Assembly (NCBI GenBank): GCA_001970855.1
Contig: LSSN01002709.1
Location: forward strand, 1 to 20,840
Direction of reading: 5' to 3'
Length of the DNA: 20,840 bases
From: Smittium culicis
Lineage: Eukaryota > Kickxellomycota > Harpellomycetes > Harpellales > Legeriomycetaceae
The notes beneath the pieces were generated by a model that did not search any database, had not been told where the DNA came from, and saw only the letters and a program-made list of their open reading frames with translations. Shown here piece by piece: positions 1-11,726 of this stretch. The number at the start of each line of letters is the position of its first letter. Position 1 is the stretch's first letter. A program made the position numbers and the translations under genes.

Positions 1-1894
1 ATTGAATCATTAAAAAAAATCATAATTAGAAAATAAAAAATTTAAAAAAACAGTCATTTATAACACTGAATCATAAATGAAATCTACTATTTAATTAATT
101 GATCTACTGGTAGTTTATTAGCTAATTTTAAAAAATATTATCTATTTGATAAATAGAAATTCAAATAAAAAGCAATTCTATTGAATGACAATGTGTTAAA
201 AGTACGATTTTTTTGTATTTATAAAATTAAAAATTACTCGATTTTGAAATATTTTAGAAATCAGCACATTGATTCTTGAACGTATTTACATAGAAAATTT
301 TTTTATTGTTGAATTATTGCTAGAATATTTTAGATTCTCATAGATAAGCTTTGTAAATTTTTTATAAAAATTAAGAATTCAAGTTTATATAATATTTCGC
401 ATTGAAATTTAGCCTCAATTATAAATGTTTAATTATACTAATACAATTATTTAGTAAAATAGGGTATAATGTATTAAATTAGCTAATGCATCTACAAAAC
501 AAGCCTTGATTAAATTAACTATGTATTTATAATTAAAAAAAATAGAAAATAATTAATAATTATAATATGTAAAATAAAACATTTATAATATATTAAGAAT
601 CAACTTTAAATCTATTTCATATAATCAAAATATTCAATCATATAAAAATATAATAAAAATTTAATTAATAATCTTAAAAATAATCAAAATCGTACTTAGT
701 CCAACCGCCCTCCCCCACAACAACAACACACAGAGTGTTTAAGAAAGGCGATTATAAATTCTAAGAAATACAAATAGCACATAAAAATTTGAATATAAAT
801 TTATTAAAGTAACTATACATTCTGATTGCCAAATAAAAAAATTCAAAAAAACATAAATTTATGGTTGGAAATTTACAGAAAAAAAGCCTTTTAATGTGCG
901 TTTTATTTATAATCGGTGATTTTATATCTTCATAAAAAGATTATATAAATTCGATATTAAAGTATAAATTAAATAAATATGCAGGAAATTAATTTTCTTT
1001 AATATTCAGTAAATTCGTGATTTTTTATCCAAAAATCTTCAACGATAAAAAAATCAAATAAATAAGATCTCGGCTTGTATTAAAATATAATTAATTGCGC
1101 TATTAATATTATTTGAAAAGATAAATAAATAAATAAAATTTGATAAATGAACTGTATTTTCAATAATTTGACTCACTATATAATATATGATCATTTCATC
1201 AAATATATTACATTTTTTTATGTTAATAATAATATTATCGAAATATAGAAAATCGTAAAATAATCTTCTTAGTGCTTAAGATTAAACTATGGAAAATTTT
1301 TGCAATTACGTTGCACCTAATTTGATAAAATTTCATTCTGAAGTGGTATAGTACATACCCGAAAATAATCATTATTTGCTTTTGTGAAGCTAACAGTAGT
1401 TGAATTTTTAAAGATTTCCTTGAAGTTAAAAAATATTTATATACATTTATTTATTATGAAAGTATATATTTATTTCTGCTAGTACCAGATACATCTTTTT
1501 TTGAATTCAAAATAAAAACTAATACTAAATTAATCATCTGTGCTTTTAAAAAGATTTAATATAAAAGTCTTAATTTCACTGATCACGATAAAGAAAAATT
1601 TTTATAACAAAAGAGAATCATAGCTAAAAGTTAAAAAAACTCTACTGGGCAATCTTTTAAATATATTAAAAAATTATTACTTTCTGACTAAATTATGGCC
1701 TTTTATTTAATTGGCTATTAAATAGTCAATATTTATAGCGAATTCGATAGTTTTTGATATTAAATAATTTGCTAATAATTGTCGTAGTATTTCAATAAGC
1801 CCTCTGGAATAAACTAATAGACGTCTGGGTATTGACAGATAATGTATAGCTCACCCTAAAAAAAAAAATTTGATTTTTCCATTTTGATTTCAAT
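1..1894. other. AT-rich spacer, no gene seen
   Basis: No open frame of useful length and no protein motif was recognised on either strand. The stretch is mostly A/T homopolymer and short A/T words. The only compositional break is a C-rich, CAA-repeat patch at about 703-735, which reads as a G-rich purine run on the minus strand. A near-palindrome, ATTGGCTATTAAATAGTCAAT, sits at about 1710-1730. Ten-mer AGTACGATTT occurs at 201-210 on plus and 687-696 on minus. Confidence 0.6.
703..735 (-). other. G-rich purine/GTT patch (minus strand)
   Basis: Read on the minus strand the patch is a GTT repeat followed by GGGGGAGGGCGG, then TTGGACTAAG. This is the layout of a polypurine tract next to the start of an LTR, and it stands out against the surrounding A/T. 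No matching LTR end or target duplication was found, so the polypurine-tract reading is only a suggestion. Confidence 0.2.
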
Positions 1895-2405
1895 TATTTC
1901 CATAGCCGACATAAAGGCGGTAAAGCCCAGCTACGTGGTTCGAGTAAGAATTTAAAAAGAATTTTATCCTTTTTGAGAGGCAATTTTCTGGAGCTCCTAC
2001 TATACAGTCTTCGCGCTTGCCAAACTAATTTATATTTTAATTTTTCTTCCCTCTTGCTTTTTTTTCTTTTATTTAATTTAATTTTCCTACTGGCTAATTC
2101 CCGGTAGTGTAAACTATCTTATACAGTACACTCTTTTAATAAACCTTATAAACATTTTAAACAATCCAAGAAAGACTAACTCCTCTTGTGTCTATATAAT
2201 TACTTCCCATCCATCTTCTTTGTCACCACTAAAATAAAGCCGCAATGGATATGTTGAAATTCTTGCCATCTTCAACCCCTCTCATCCATTGCGAACTAAG
2301 AGGTCAGTCAAAAAACTAAGACACCACCAGTCAGTATACGATATGATACTAGATATGGCCTGGGTGCCGAAGCAGGAGGTCTACCCATCCGACAAAACTT
2401 ACAAA
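1895..2405. other. G+C-richer island, unclassified (possible degraded element)
   Basis: About 500 bases have clearly higher G+C than either flank and contain CpG-bearing words, a GGAGCTCC palindrome, a pyrimidine-rich run at about 2040-2075 and an interrupted inverted repeat at 2241-2293. Short uninterrupted frames occur, for example 24 codons from the ATG at 2246 and about 30 codons across the GGCCTGGGTGCC patch near 2357, but I recognise no protein in them. One stretch (AATTACTTCCCATCCATC, about 2199-2216) resembles the region after the hairpin in LTR B (AATTACTTTCATCCATC), so a very divergent relative of that LTR is possible. TGTAA at 2108 and TTACA ending at 2403 could be LTR ends, but the flanks (GGTAG and AATAA) do not match as a target duplication. 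Identity is open: old LTR, SINE-like element, or remains of a gene. Confidence 0.35.
2241..2293. repeat. Interrupted inverted repeat / stem-loop
   Basis: CGCAATGGAT at 2241-2250 is matched by its exact complement ATCCATTGCG at 2284-2293. Inside it GTTGAA at 2253-2258 is matched by TTCAAC at 2271-2276. The two nested arms would make one bulged hairpin with a 12-base loop. Nested complementarity containing G and C is unlikely by chance in such an A/T background. It could be part of a structured transcript or a relic of an element end. Confidence 0.55.
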
Positions 2406-5400
2406 TAATGTTAGCTACGCAAAAAAAGCTAAAATAGCGAGAGAAAATAATATATAATCGGCATTTTACACCTTTACAATTCTATGATTATTGATTTTGA
2501 AAAAGATGCTTATTTAATGTATATATATTTTTATATAACTTTAATTTAGGCATCAATATTAAACATAATTTCTTATTCAGAGAATAATAAACTTAAATTA
2601 TTAATAAAATGATTAATTTAGTTTTCGAATCAAGCCATTTTTAAGAATATCGCTTTTTTCCTATTTTATAAATATAATTTTCTAATCGAGTTCAATTATT
2701 GGAAATTTCTAGATATTATAGCATAAATTTAATAAATCGCATACCAAACCACATTAAATTTACTAAATTTTTAAATTTATTCGCCAATAAGCACCAAAAA
2801 TATACTTTATTGTATTTATTAAAAATAAATATGTTATTTTAGTGATATTGTATTCATATTATATAACAAACCTATCATTTACTAAATATAAAAATAGAAA
2901 TACCATTAAAAAAGGCGAATTTTTAGTACATGCAGTTACGCGCTATACATAAATACAATTTTATAAAGAGTATTTATGCAACTGATATAAAAATTGGAGA
3001 ATATTTTTAATAATCTTTAGAATGCCATAAACCCTGAATAGTTTTAGAACACAAATAACAAAATTTTATAAAATATTATTAAAAATATATATAAATTATA
3101 AACTAGCTTTAAATGGAAATTATTGGATATATTTATTATATATTGTTAGATTTAAATTTCATTTTTGTAGTTATAATTAAAGTATGAGAAATTTAGTTAA
3201 TAAATTATTTGTTGATTTTTTTTGTTTTGATTTTATCCTTTTTATTGAAGTTTGTTCATAAGTAATTAATAATTATGGATTTTTTGAGAGATTTTAAAAA
3301 GGACTAAGACCAAAACAATCAATGATAGAGATTTAGATTTATTCTAGTTCAAAATTCGCGGTAAAAAAAAATTAAATTAAATTTAAAAGTAAACGGAAAG
3401 GGGGAGCGCAAACAAAAAATAATTCTCAGTCAACGAATAATTAATTTTTAATTGATGTGAAATTACTATTTTTTTATTTATTCTTAATATGTATTCCATT
3501 TTATAAGAAAAACCTATAATTTAGCTTTTTTTTATATTCTTAGAGCTTTATAATTTTGTAGTTTTATTTCTAAACAGTGTTATATAAAAAATTTAATATA
3601 AAAGTGTAAATTAGTGGAACTAATATTCACTTTGGAGTCAGCCCCAATTTAGAATAATTAAATTAACTAATTGTAAATAAATACTTAAATAAACATATTG
3701 TAAAAAAATTCCTTTTTATGGGGTTATTTAAAAAATTTTTTTATAGCTAATAATAATAATTTTCATTTTTTTAGGTGTTAAGTCGTATATATAATTTTAT
3801 CTTTATCAAACTGTTAAAAAGATTCAAAATATTTCAATTGAAATTAATTTATACCCAATTGTTTATAAACACACTTCTGATGTTTTTTAGATGGTCTTAG
3901 ACAATAAACTTTTACTCATAGCATCCAACTTATATTTAAAGCTCTCTACGATCTAAATCTATTATATATATATTTTCTATAACATATTTATTAATTTCAA
4001 AAATTTAAAATGTAAATAAGATTGATTTTTGATTAATTATTTAATTCAGGTAATCCAGACCTAGGAATCTATCTTTTATTTCAAAAAATGCTATATTATT
4101 TTTAATATTAATCACTTAAAATTTAACTCGAAACTACATCACAATATTTTCTAGCTCTTAAGCAGCCATAAAAACAATGTATATTATCCTCAATCAAAAA
4201 TTCACTTAGCGAAGATTGTATTTAATATTTATTTATCGTTTTTTATCAATACATGGGCTCTAATTTCTGTGTAATACTCAGATTATTTTAAGAGAAATTT
4301 TTTATGATATATATCTTAAATTAGTAAATTATAGTATTATTTTTATAAAAATAATAAATTTTAAAATTTTTGAATATGAATTTGTATTCAAATATATTGC
4401 AATTAGTATATATCTGGGCTAAAATAGTCAATTAAAATGAGCTGTAATTCGCATATACGCTCCATAAGTAATTGGGTAGCGCACTCAAAGTATATATTAT
4501 ATTATATTATATTATATTATATTATGGTAGTTATTATTACCTTTGCTAATTTCCCCCGGTTTGATAGTTAAAAGTTGTTAGTAAGGATCTATAATATTAT
4601 TTTTAAATATAATATAATATGAGTTGATTTCTACTAAAAATCGGAAGAATCTTTTCTTTTTAATGCTCTAATAAATTAGACAAATTATTATTAAATAAAA
4701 ATGCTAATAAAAAGACATGATTTAATTTAAATTTCCAGTGGGGTTTTTTATACCATAAGATGAAAAATTCGCAGTTGGAATAGCCTTTTCCTTGCATTCA
4801 GCAGGAATTATAGTATAATTATTTAAATGAATATATTCTAATATGTAAGTGTTTATGTTGCAAATATTAAGCTAGATTTTTGTCTTTTTATTTTATTTTA
4901 TTAATATAAATCAATTAATGTGGGATAACTAACTGTTTAAATTAATCATTTATTAAAAATTAAAGACTGGGTGTTAGTTTAAAGTTTGATATATTTTTTG
5001 AATTATTTTAATATAAATTGGTTCAATATAGAGTAAATGAGCAATGTATCTGGAAAATGAATAAATGAAACTATTATTAGAAGATATTTTAAATAAAAGA
5101 GGAAATTTGCGCGACTTGAGGCTTTTTTTGGGAAGGGGAGTATTATGATACAAGATAATGATAGATAATTAGCAAATAAGGTTGTAAATAAACTTATTAG
5201 TTAATTATTTGAATAGTATATAAAAAAATCTTCCAAATAAAAAAAGTAAACATAAAAATGGAGAAAAATAAAATTATACTTTTCAATCTGAAAATTGGGC
5301 TTCATTTAAATAACAAATAAAAAAACTAGGAAGATATCTTTAGTTATAGAAATAAAACTTTGGGTATGAAATGTTAAAGTATAGAGAATGAGGTTAAGAT

Positions 5401-5499
5401 AATAAGTTGAATATCTATAAATAGTTAAGCGCTAGATTGATTATACCGCGTTAATATCATCTAAAGTAACATAATACGCCCCAATTGAAACTAAATAAT
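2406..5499. other. AT-rich spacer, no gene seen
   Basis: No recognisable protein fragments on either strand. It contains a short microsatellite at 4494-4525 and isolated G-rich purine runs: GGAAAGGGGGAG near 3395-3406 and GGGAAGGGGAG at 5130-5140. The latter is followed by TATTATGATAC and resembles the polypurine tract / 3' LTR junction of chromovirus-type Ty3 elements, but no LTR could be delimited after it. Confidence 0.5.
4494..4525. repeat. (ATATT)n microsatellite
   Basis: Six complete ATATT units in tandem plus two bases. The run is perfect, which suggests recent slippage rather than old sequence. No function is implied. Confidence 0.9.
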
Positions 5500-7740
5500 C
5501 ATAAAAAAGTTACTATTGCTTTAAATAATGATAACTTTTTATATAAATTTTTAAAATTACGACATTTTATAATAGAGTATTTTGAACATTCCTTTATGCT
5601 TTTTTATTGTAATGACATAATTTTAATTTTATCGTTAGAATAATTGTGGAAGCTGATTCTGAACATTCATTATTTGGCGATCTGCCAAATAATAGCAAGA
5701 GTGCTAATAAATTAGCTGGTTAGACACTATTTCTTATCTAATTTTTCATCCGAATGAAAGTCAGATTTTTGTTTGCTCAAATTATCTAAAAAAATACAAG
5801 GGAGAAGTATATATATTTAGATGAAAAATTACATATAAATAAGGGTAAAATATCCTCTTTTGAAAAAGGTTTCAAGCCTACTGTGAGGTAATCCTATGTC
5901 TCCAATTTTATAGGATATTGTAGCTGAATCAATTCTTTTAGTATTAAGAAAATACCTTGTAAGTATTGACATACCAGGTCAAAAAATAAAGGCATTAGCA
6001 TTATCCGATGATATTTTATATAAGAAACAGTAGAATATAAAATACTAAAGGATATTGTTTCTCTGCATATTAACGCCTCAAATGCGAGTATAAATGATTC
6101 AAAATTGATGTATTTTTATATAGGTCAGTCCAATATAAAAAATGACTTCAAAATAATAGACAATTATGAAGCATTCGGACATCTTGGAATCTAATTCTAT
6201 AAAACAGGGATAGAAACCAAAGTAATTGAAACAAAAACTTTGAAAAAACTAATAGAAAAAACATGAAAGATCAAGACAAGAAAACTATCAATTATAGGAA
6301 AAGAATTATTTTCTAACGCCATGATTTAACCCAAAATTTGGTTTGCTTCCCACATCACGCCATTCTCCAACTTTTTCTTCACAAAAATCAATGATATATT
6401 AAGAAATTTTATTTGGTCATATAATAAATCTTATTTCTATGGATAAATATATATTTAAAAACAATTGGGAGGGTTAGTTTTAATATCAACAGAACCAAAA
6501 CGTAAAGTTCTATTTTCGAAGGAAATATCTTAAATATTCTTAAAAGGAAAATATACTCAATCGCATATCAAGTTCTTTTTAAATAAAATTCTAGGAATTA
6601 CCTAGTATGAGACATATTTATTATCATCGGATCCTATCTAAAGAAGTTACTGTTAGAAAAAAAAAAAGATAAATGAAAAAAATAAATTTTATGATAAATT
6701 TATAAAACGCTGTGTCTGGTTTTTAATTGGAAAAAGTCACGGAAGGCATAAGTCGAAGGGGATTATGATCGATCCCGTTAAATAATAGTAGTCTCGAGAG
6801 TATAGATTTTAAACAAATGATCTTAAAAATCATCAAAAACAGTGATATAAAATTGGGGACAACTCTTAATAGTGTTAGCAAAGTTTGAGCTAAGCGGTTT
6901 GCCAATTTATCTGAATAGTAAAAAAAGAATATGCATAAATATGGAATTACCTGATGTCCTATGGAACATTTGGAATATCCAAAATACTGAACTTCACGAT
7001 ACTTCAAATTCTAACATTACAAAAAGATTGCTGCTATCGAAAAAAAAACCAAAATCTATTCATCAAGAGCTGTAAGAGAGTTCGAAGCAGCACATTTCGA
7101 AAGCTTAAAAGTAAATACTAAATAATGGAAAGAAATAATAGATCTAAATATGCCTATATAATGGATTAGCATTCATACAATGAGTTTATACCCAAAAGTG
7201 AAATCACCAGCTTGAAAATTTTTAAAATATGGAGTCTATTCTGGAGTCATAATAAAAAATTCCGACAATTCTATTGAAGGGAAGTGCAGTTGGGCAAAAA
7301 AAGACGCGAGAATTTCAAATATGTTTTACAAATGCACTAAAATCTAAGAACTTGTGTTCAGAATTCTACGACTTTTAAAAAAGATTACAGAAAATAGTGG
7401 CTCGTTAATGTCTGAAAAATATTACAGCTTGATATATTAAATAGAATTGATAATTTAAAACTTCACACAAGTGCACAAATAATCATGCTCTGGCGCTCCT
7501 TGAGATTCACAGGTCTATGGTAGAATCTAATTATAACAGTAAATCTCTAAATATTAATATAGTGCTCAGCATATGGCTGGAAAATATTAAATGGCACATA
7601 AAGATAGATTCACGAAATAAAATGTTTTTTAGTGATTGGAAAAAACATAAATGCAAATTATTCACGGTTAAAGACCAAGGAGAATTATCCTTCACTGTTA
7701 GAATATTAAACTCTTAAACAATTAACATCCATCTATTAGC
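5500..7740 (+). pseudogene. Decayed non-LTR retrotransposon (Tad-like LINE), RT to C-terminus
   Basis: This is a relic of a LINE reverse transcriptase, broken by stops and frame changes. From about 5525 a frame reads like the palm region before the RQG box. At 5887-5910 the RQGDPLSP box survives as GNPMSPIL after a stop. At 5914-6030 the frame is open and ends in KALALSDDIL, the (Y/F)ADD active-site box with both Asp codons kept (6007-6012). From 6051 to 6446 one frame, interrupted by only four stops, gives ASNASINDSK and YKTGIETKVIE. After a stop it continues LSIIGKELFSNAMI, then PKIWFASHITPF, the order of the thumb region in fungal Tad-like LINEs. From 7063 to about 7345 come REFEAAHF, WKEIIDL, KFLKYGVYSG and CSWAKKDARISNMFYKC, resembling the C-terminal zinc-finger (zf-RVT) region, with one Cys lost. 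A lysine-rich tail follows to about 7717. No endonuclease or ORF1 was recognised upstream, so it is probably 5'-truncated or decayed beyond recognition. The element lineage is from memory of family patterns, not from a search. Confidence 0.85.
5669..5693. repeat. Perfect 10-bp hairpin, 5-base loop
   Basis: ATTATTTGGC (5669-5678) and GCCAAATAAT (5684-5693) are exact complements around GATCT. It lies within the LINE relic, upstream of its RQG box. It may be chance or a small insertion. No T-run follows, so nothing suggests a terminator. Confidence 0.7.
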
Positions 7741-8519
7741 CTCTGAAGACCATAATAAATTACTAATTACTTTTGATAGATATCCAAATTAAAAACTAAA
7801 AGTTCATTTTTTTATTTGGCTGTTTTTTATTAATAAAATAGATTTTCCCTTAAAAAAAAAGGAAAAGGGTTCAATTTTATTAAATACGCAATTATATTTA
7901 TTAGCTCTTATATTACTTAGATCTTCACACATTATTCAGGTCTCCTATGTTAAGCAAATCAAATTCGCTGTTATGTCCCCGACAAATGTAATCAATATTC
8001 TCCCATAAAATTTTTTAAGTACTGATTAAAATTTGCTTTTGACTCATTTTTTATCACGTTTTACATCTTCTTTTGATATAATTAACACCCTATTATAACT
8101 TTCGCCACAACCATCCCAAAAGTACGAGTCAAACAGTAAATTTGGTTAGGAGTTTATTTATTATATGTTTTATTCTGAAAAAATTATTGTTATTGTTATT
8201 TTTTCTTTTTCTTTTTTATGTATTTAAAGTTCTACCAATTCAGTCTTTATTGCAGAAGTAGAATTCATATCTTAATTTTATTTACTTATTCATTTTTTCT
8301 TTAACTTTTCATAGTCATCATATTTACCCCCTCCTATCTTTTAATTTAAACTATTACCATGAGACTACCTCCTAAATAAAAAAAAAAAAAATATTGCTTC
8401 GAAATATCATCACATTTTATTATTGGTTAACATTCACATCTGAAGAACTAAATTTATTAACTTGTTTTAATACATTTGTAATAAATAAAAATTATTAAAA
8501 AATAGAGGAAAATTATTCT
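7741..8519. other. Spacer between LINE relic and LTR A
   Basis: T-rich sequence with no recognised gene. It may include the 3' untranslated end of the LINE relic (A/T runs at 7790-7880), but no poly-A tail with target duplication could be delimited. The run AGAGGAAAA at about 8504-8512 looks like a polypurine tract before LTR A. It is outside the target duplication of that LTR, so it is flanking host sequence. Confidence 0.5.
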
Positions 8520-8524
8520 ATTAC

Positions 8525-8844
8525 TGTCATAATACAATTATGTAACTTTTATAATTAATTAGGTAAAGCACAAATCGATAGCCCCAATAGCACCTATGGC
8601 CGATCTCGTTAGTAGACAATCCTATTGGCCCACCACATAGCTGCAAAAATACCTAGCCCACCACCGACCCTCAGCTAATACTTAAATAGGCGCCATAATC
8701 CTTTCCTATGAAAGTTTATGCTGTTCAAATTCATATTTCTTGCTTTCTAGTCTAAATTTTAGTTTTACTTTACCTTATCAAATATAACCTCTGAACCCCA
8801 TACATCTCGCCCTAATCGCACTCAAGCCATTCATACTCGTGACA
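8525..8844 (+). mobile_element. Solo LTR A (320 bp) with perfect 5-bp target duplication
   Basis: The element starts TGTCATAAT and ends CTCGTGACA, giving the terminal inverted repeat TGTCA/TGACA of an LTR. It is flanked on both sides by ATTAC (8520-8524 and 8845-8849), a 5-bp target duplication as made by Ty3 and Ty1-type integrases. Blocks shared with LTRs B and C: the TGTCATAAT start, AATCCTATTGGCCCA at 8618-8632, a stem-loop at 8694-8720 and CTCGCCCTA at 8806-8814. The duplication flanking a single LTR shows that the internal region was lost by recombination between two LTRs, leaving a solo copy. No full-length relative is in the window. The choice between Ty3 and Ty1 superfamily is undecided. 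Confidence 0.9.
8694..8720 (+). repeat. LTR stem-loop, copy A
   Basis: CATAA at the left pairs with TTATG at the right, and CTTTC (8701-8705) pairs with GAAAG (8710-8714) around the loop CTAT. It occupies the same place in the LTR as the longer stem of copy B. The sequence of the inner part differs between copies while pairing is kept. Confidence 0.6.
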
Positions 8845-9535
8845 ATTACTATATATTTTGATATTTTATTTAGAAATTCGATAATTATTAATTCAAACAA
8901 TTAAATAGAATTTAAAGATAAAGAACTTCAACTCGTGAAAATTGCTTTCAATTTATGAAATTAAATTTTATATAAAATAGATAAAGTATAATTCCTTTTA
9001 ATTATAAAAATACTTGAATTATTAGTCTCAAAAAATTATTTTGTTTATTATATAAGTATATTAAAGAGATATAGAAAATTCCTAGTCTAAAAAAATTTTT
9101 TTAAGCACATAAATACTATGAGACTATTTAAACTAAAAGGGATAAGAATATTAAGGACTTTGGATTGATTTTAAACTCTTCCTATTGTTATTTTTTCGTA
9201 CTAATCTAATAATTATTAATATTTTTACTCTTTTTTCCCAAGATACTACTATCTCTAAGCAAAATTTAAAAAAAATTCTTTGTATAAAGAACTTACACTA
9301 CTTGGGAGTTTTAATAAGGTATTTGTACAAAGATTTAACTCAATATCTAATAATTTTAATATCTATTTTCAAAAATATAAACTTAATTAAATCGGTTAGA
9401 ATTATCCCTAAAAATATCTATTTCTATAATTAAATCAAACTGTTATTATCGCACTTTGAAAATTAGCTTAAATTTTTAATAAAAAAGATTTAAAATTATA
9501 CAATTAGTAATGAGCTTTGGTTCCCTAATATTACG

Positions 9536-9557
9536 AATATTATACTTGTATAATATT
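9536..9557. repeat. Perfect 10-bp palindrome, 2-base spacer
   Basis: AATATTATAC and GTATAATATT flank TT. It consists mostly of A/T, so chance formation is quite possible. Confidence 0.7.
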
Positions 9558-11010
9558 GACTTTGTAGCAAGTATTTATAATCATAAAAATTACATTCCAG
9601 ATAAGCTATTATCCTTTATCACTGTAGAGTCTAAATTGGCTTATAGTGTTAGTACATGGATTTAGGCTTTTAGTCTTGGCACTACACCCGAATTTTCTCG
9701 ATTTGTGCATTGATCTATTTATTTATTATTTGCGATTAGCACGAAAAAATATTATGTGGTGATTAAAACATACTATTTTTTATAAGCGCGTATATATGAT
9801 TATGAAAGAAATGTATGAGTATGAAATAAAGTGTTAATTAAAAGAAGAATTACATTTATTTTATATGAAAGGGCAATTAAACATTTTTAAATAGAAATCT
9901 TTATAAAAAAAATTTTAATAAGCTTCGAAAATGAGAAAAGTGAAAGAAAGTTGGTTGTTTTTGTAGAAACATTTTTATTAAGATATAAAAAATAAAAAAA
10001 CTTGATTTTTTATTTATTGATTGATTTGTATTAAAAATTAAACAAATTATTTTGTTTAGTCAATGTTAAGGTAAATAATAATTCCTAATCAAATAAATTT
10101 GTGGAGGGTTTTTGTTTTCTGCTTGCCCTTTCTTCTTTAGAACTATCGGCTCAGCAGAATTAGCAATGATCTCAGAGGATGTTTGAGATTGTGGATTTTA
10201 GAACGATACTTTGGTCATGGTTAAATCGGAATTTCCTTTAAATTTTTGTTATTTTTTTTTGGGTTTTTGTTATTAAAATTAATAAAATGATTTAAAACGT
10301 AATTAAAATAATAGCTAAAAAGTTATTTATTTGAGTACGATTTAATATATTAAAATTTAGGTAATAAAATGTTTGTTTATTTGTATACTGTGCGTATAGA
10401 AATAATGATAACGAGAGTGTAAGTTTGTATCGTTTAATTGACGCTTAGAAAAAAGGTTTTAATGTTTTATTGTTTTTTTCCGGTGTTCTTCTCATGTATT
10501 TTTTATTTATTTCTTTTTATACTTTTCCATTTTAGTGGCTTTTTTATTTCTTTTTTTTTATGATTTGGTAATATCATTGCTATTATAGTTTCTTTATGTG
10601 ATCTTATTATTCTCTTTAAGAAGATTACATTTATGTCGTTGATGTTATTTGATTGGCCGAGTAAATATTCTTTGTATTTTAACTTTATTTTGGTTTTAAA
10701 CACTTGTTAGATTTGAAATAATTAATTACTAAGAAGTTATGTGGGATATTTTCTACAAAGAACTAATTTTTATTAACTTTTTAGTTTTCAAAGAAACGTT
10801 CAAATCATAACACTTCCACAAATTTATCACAAAAATTTAAACTTATCTGTTTAAACTATAATTATATAGACTTAATCGGAAAATATGCCATGGTTTCAAA
10901 TTAGGAATATTTTCAACTATTTTTAACATTTGATAATTTTCGCAGATTTTTTATAAATATTGCCATTCCAAAAATATTTCCCAATGTTTAATGGATCACA
11001 ATTAGATAAT

Positions 11011-11050
11011 GTTAATCATTATTAGTGTCAATCATTATTAGTGTTAATCT
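11011..11050. repeat. 16-bp tandem repeat, about 2.5 copies
   Basis: GTTAATCATTATTAGT (11011-11026) is followed by GTCAATCATTATTAGT (11027-11042), differing at one base, and then by GTTAATCT before it decays. This is a small local duplication. Confidence 0.85.
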
Positions 11051-11699
11051 TCTTAATGTACTTATTTAAAATTTATTTCTTAATTTAATATAATTAACTA
11101 ACCAAGTCCCGATTTTTTTACGTTTCAAATGCATAAATTATGCATATAGTATTAGTCATCTAATGCATATAATATGGATTTGACTCTTTGTTAATTTGTG
11201 TTAATTTTTATATCTTTTATTCTTAAATCATAATAAAATCCCAGCCTATAGCTATTTATGATCATGGCTCAATTAATAAAAAAATTAATGCCAGATCTTA
11301 AACATAATTGATGTGCAAACCTTTTGCAGGCAAAATTGCTATAACTTTTAATTGATTAATCTAATTCAATTTTTCAATAGATTATCTGATACATTGTTTT
11401 TTAGTAAAAAAAAACTATATTTCAACCATTCATTAGAAGTATTATTAGTTTTATATTTCGGTGACTATTTTTGGTAAACCATTAATAATATTCTATTGAG
11501 AGAAGATAAATACAATAACTTATCTTCTTGATGAAGAAATGACTTATATTATATTCATGTCAAATTAATATTTACAACTCGTGGCGATAAATTGAATCCA
11601 ATATATATTAATTTAGAAAAAATTGAATAAATGAAAAAAATTTTTGACTGCGGAAGCATATTATGAAAATATAGATCAAAAATTTATTTATATCAAAAG

Positions 11700-11713
11700 C
11701 ATTCCCGGGAATG
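11700..11713. repeat. 14-bp perfect palindrome CATTCCCGGGAATG
   Basis: The palindrome has no spacer and six central G/C bases, striking in this background. It lies 13 bases before a second perfect hairpin (11727-11750). It could be a protein-binding site or the healed end of an excised element; no evidence decides. Confidence 0.8.
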
Positions 11714-11726
11714 GTAAAGTTTTTTA

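Noticed and set aside
1904..1960. tRNA gene or SINE promoter (TAGCCGA...GGTTCGAGT)
   Set aside because: A-box- and B-box-like words are present, but only about 34 bases apart, the T-stem does not pair and there is no anticodon arm or acceptor stem.
2330..2400. U6 snRNA-like sequence on minus (CTTCGGCA ... CATAT ... ATCGTATAC)
   Set aside because: The ACAGAGA box and the AGC-containing helix are missing, so the match is only to a UUCG-type hairpin and A/T words.
6723..7007. 94-codon minus-strand ORF
   Set aside because: It overlaps the LINE relic on the opposite strand, where the plus strand has family homology; its sequence is A/T-driven and hydrophobic.
8598..8612. 5S rRNA fragment (CCGATCTCGT)
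   Set aside because: A ten-base coincidence with the conserved 5S word. The sequence aligns with LTR B across the same place and shows no other 5S elements.
9185..9433. 82-codon plus-strand ORF with NLHYLGVLI
   Set aside because: YLGV-type words occur in RTs, but no other RT motif is nearby and the length is within chance.
9510..9665. 51-codon plus-strand ORF starting MSFGS
   Set aside because: Reads smoothly, but frames of this length are expected several times by chance at this composition, and no family was recognised.
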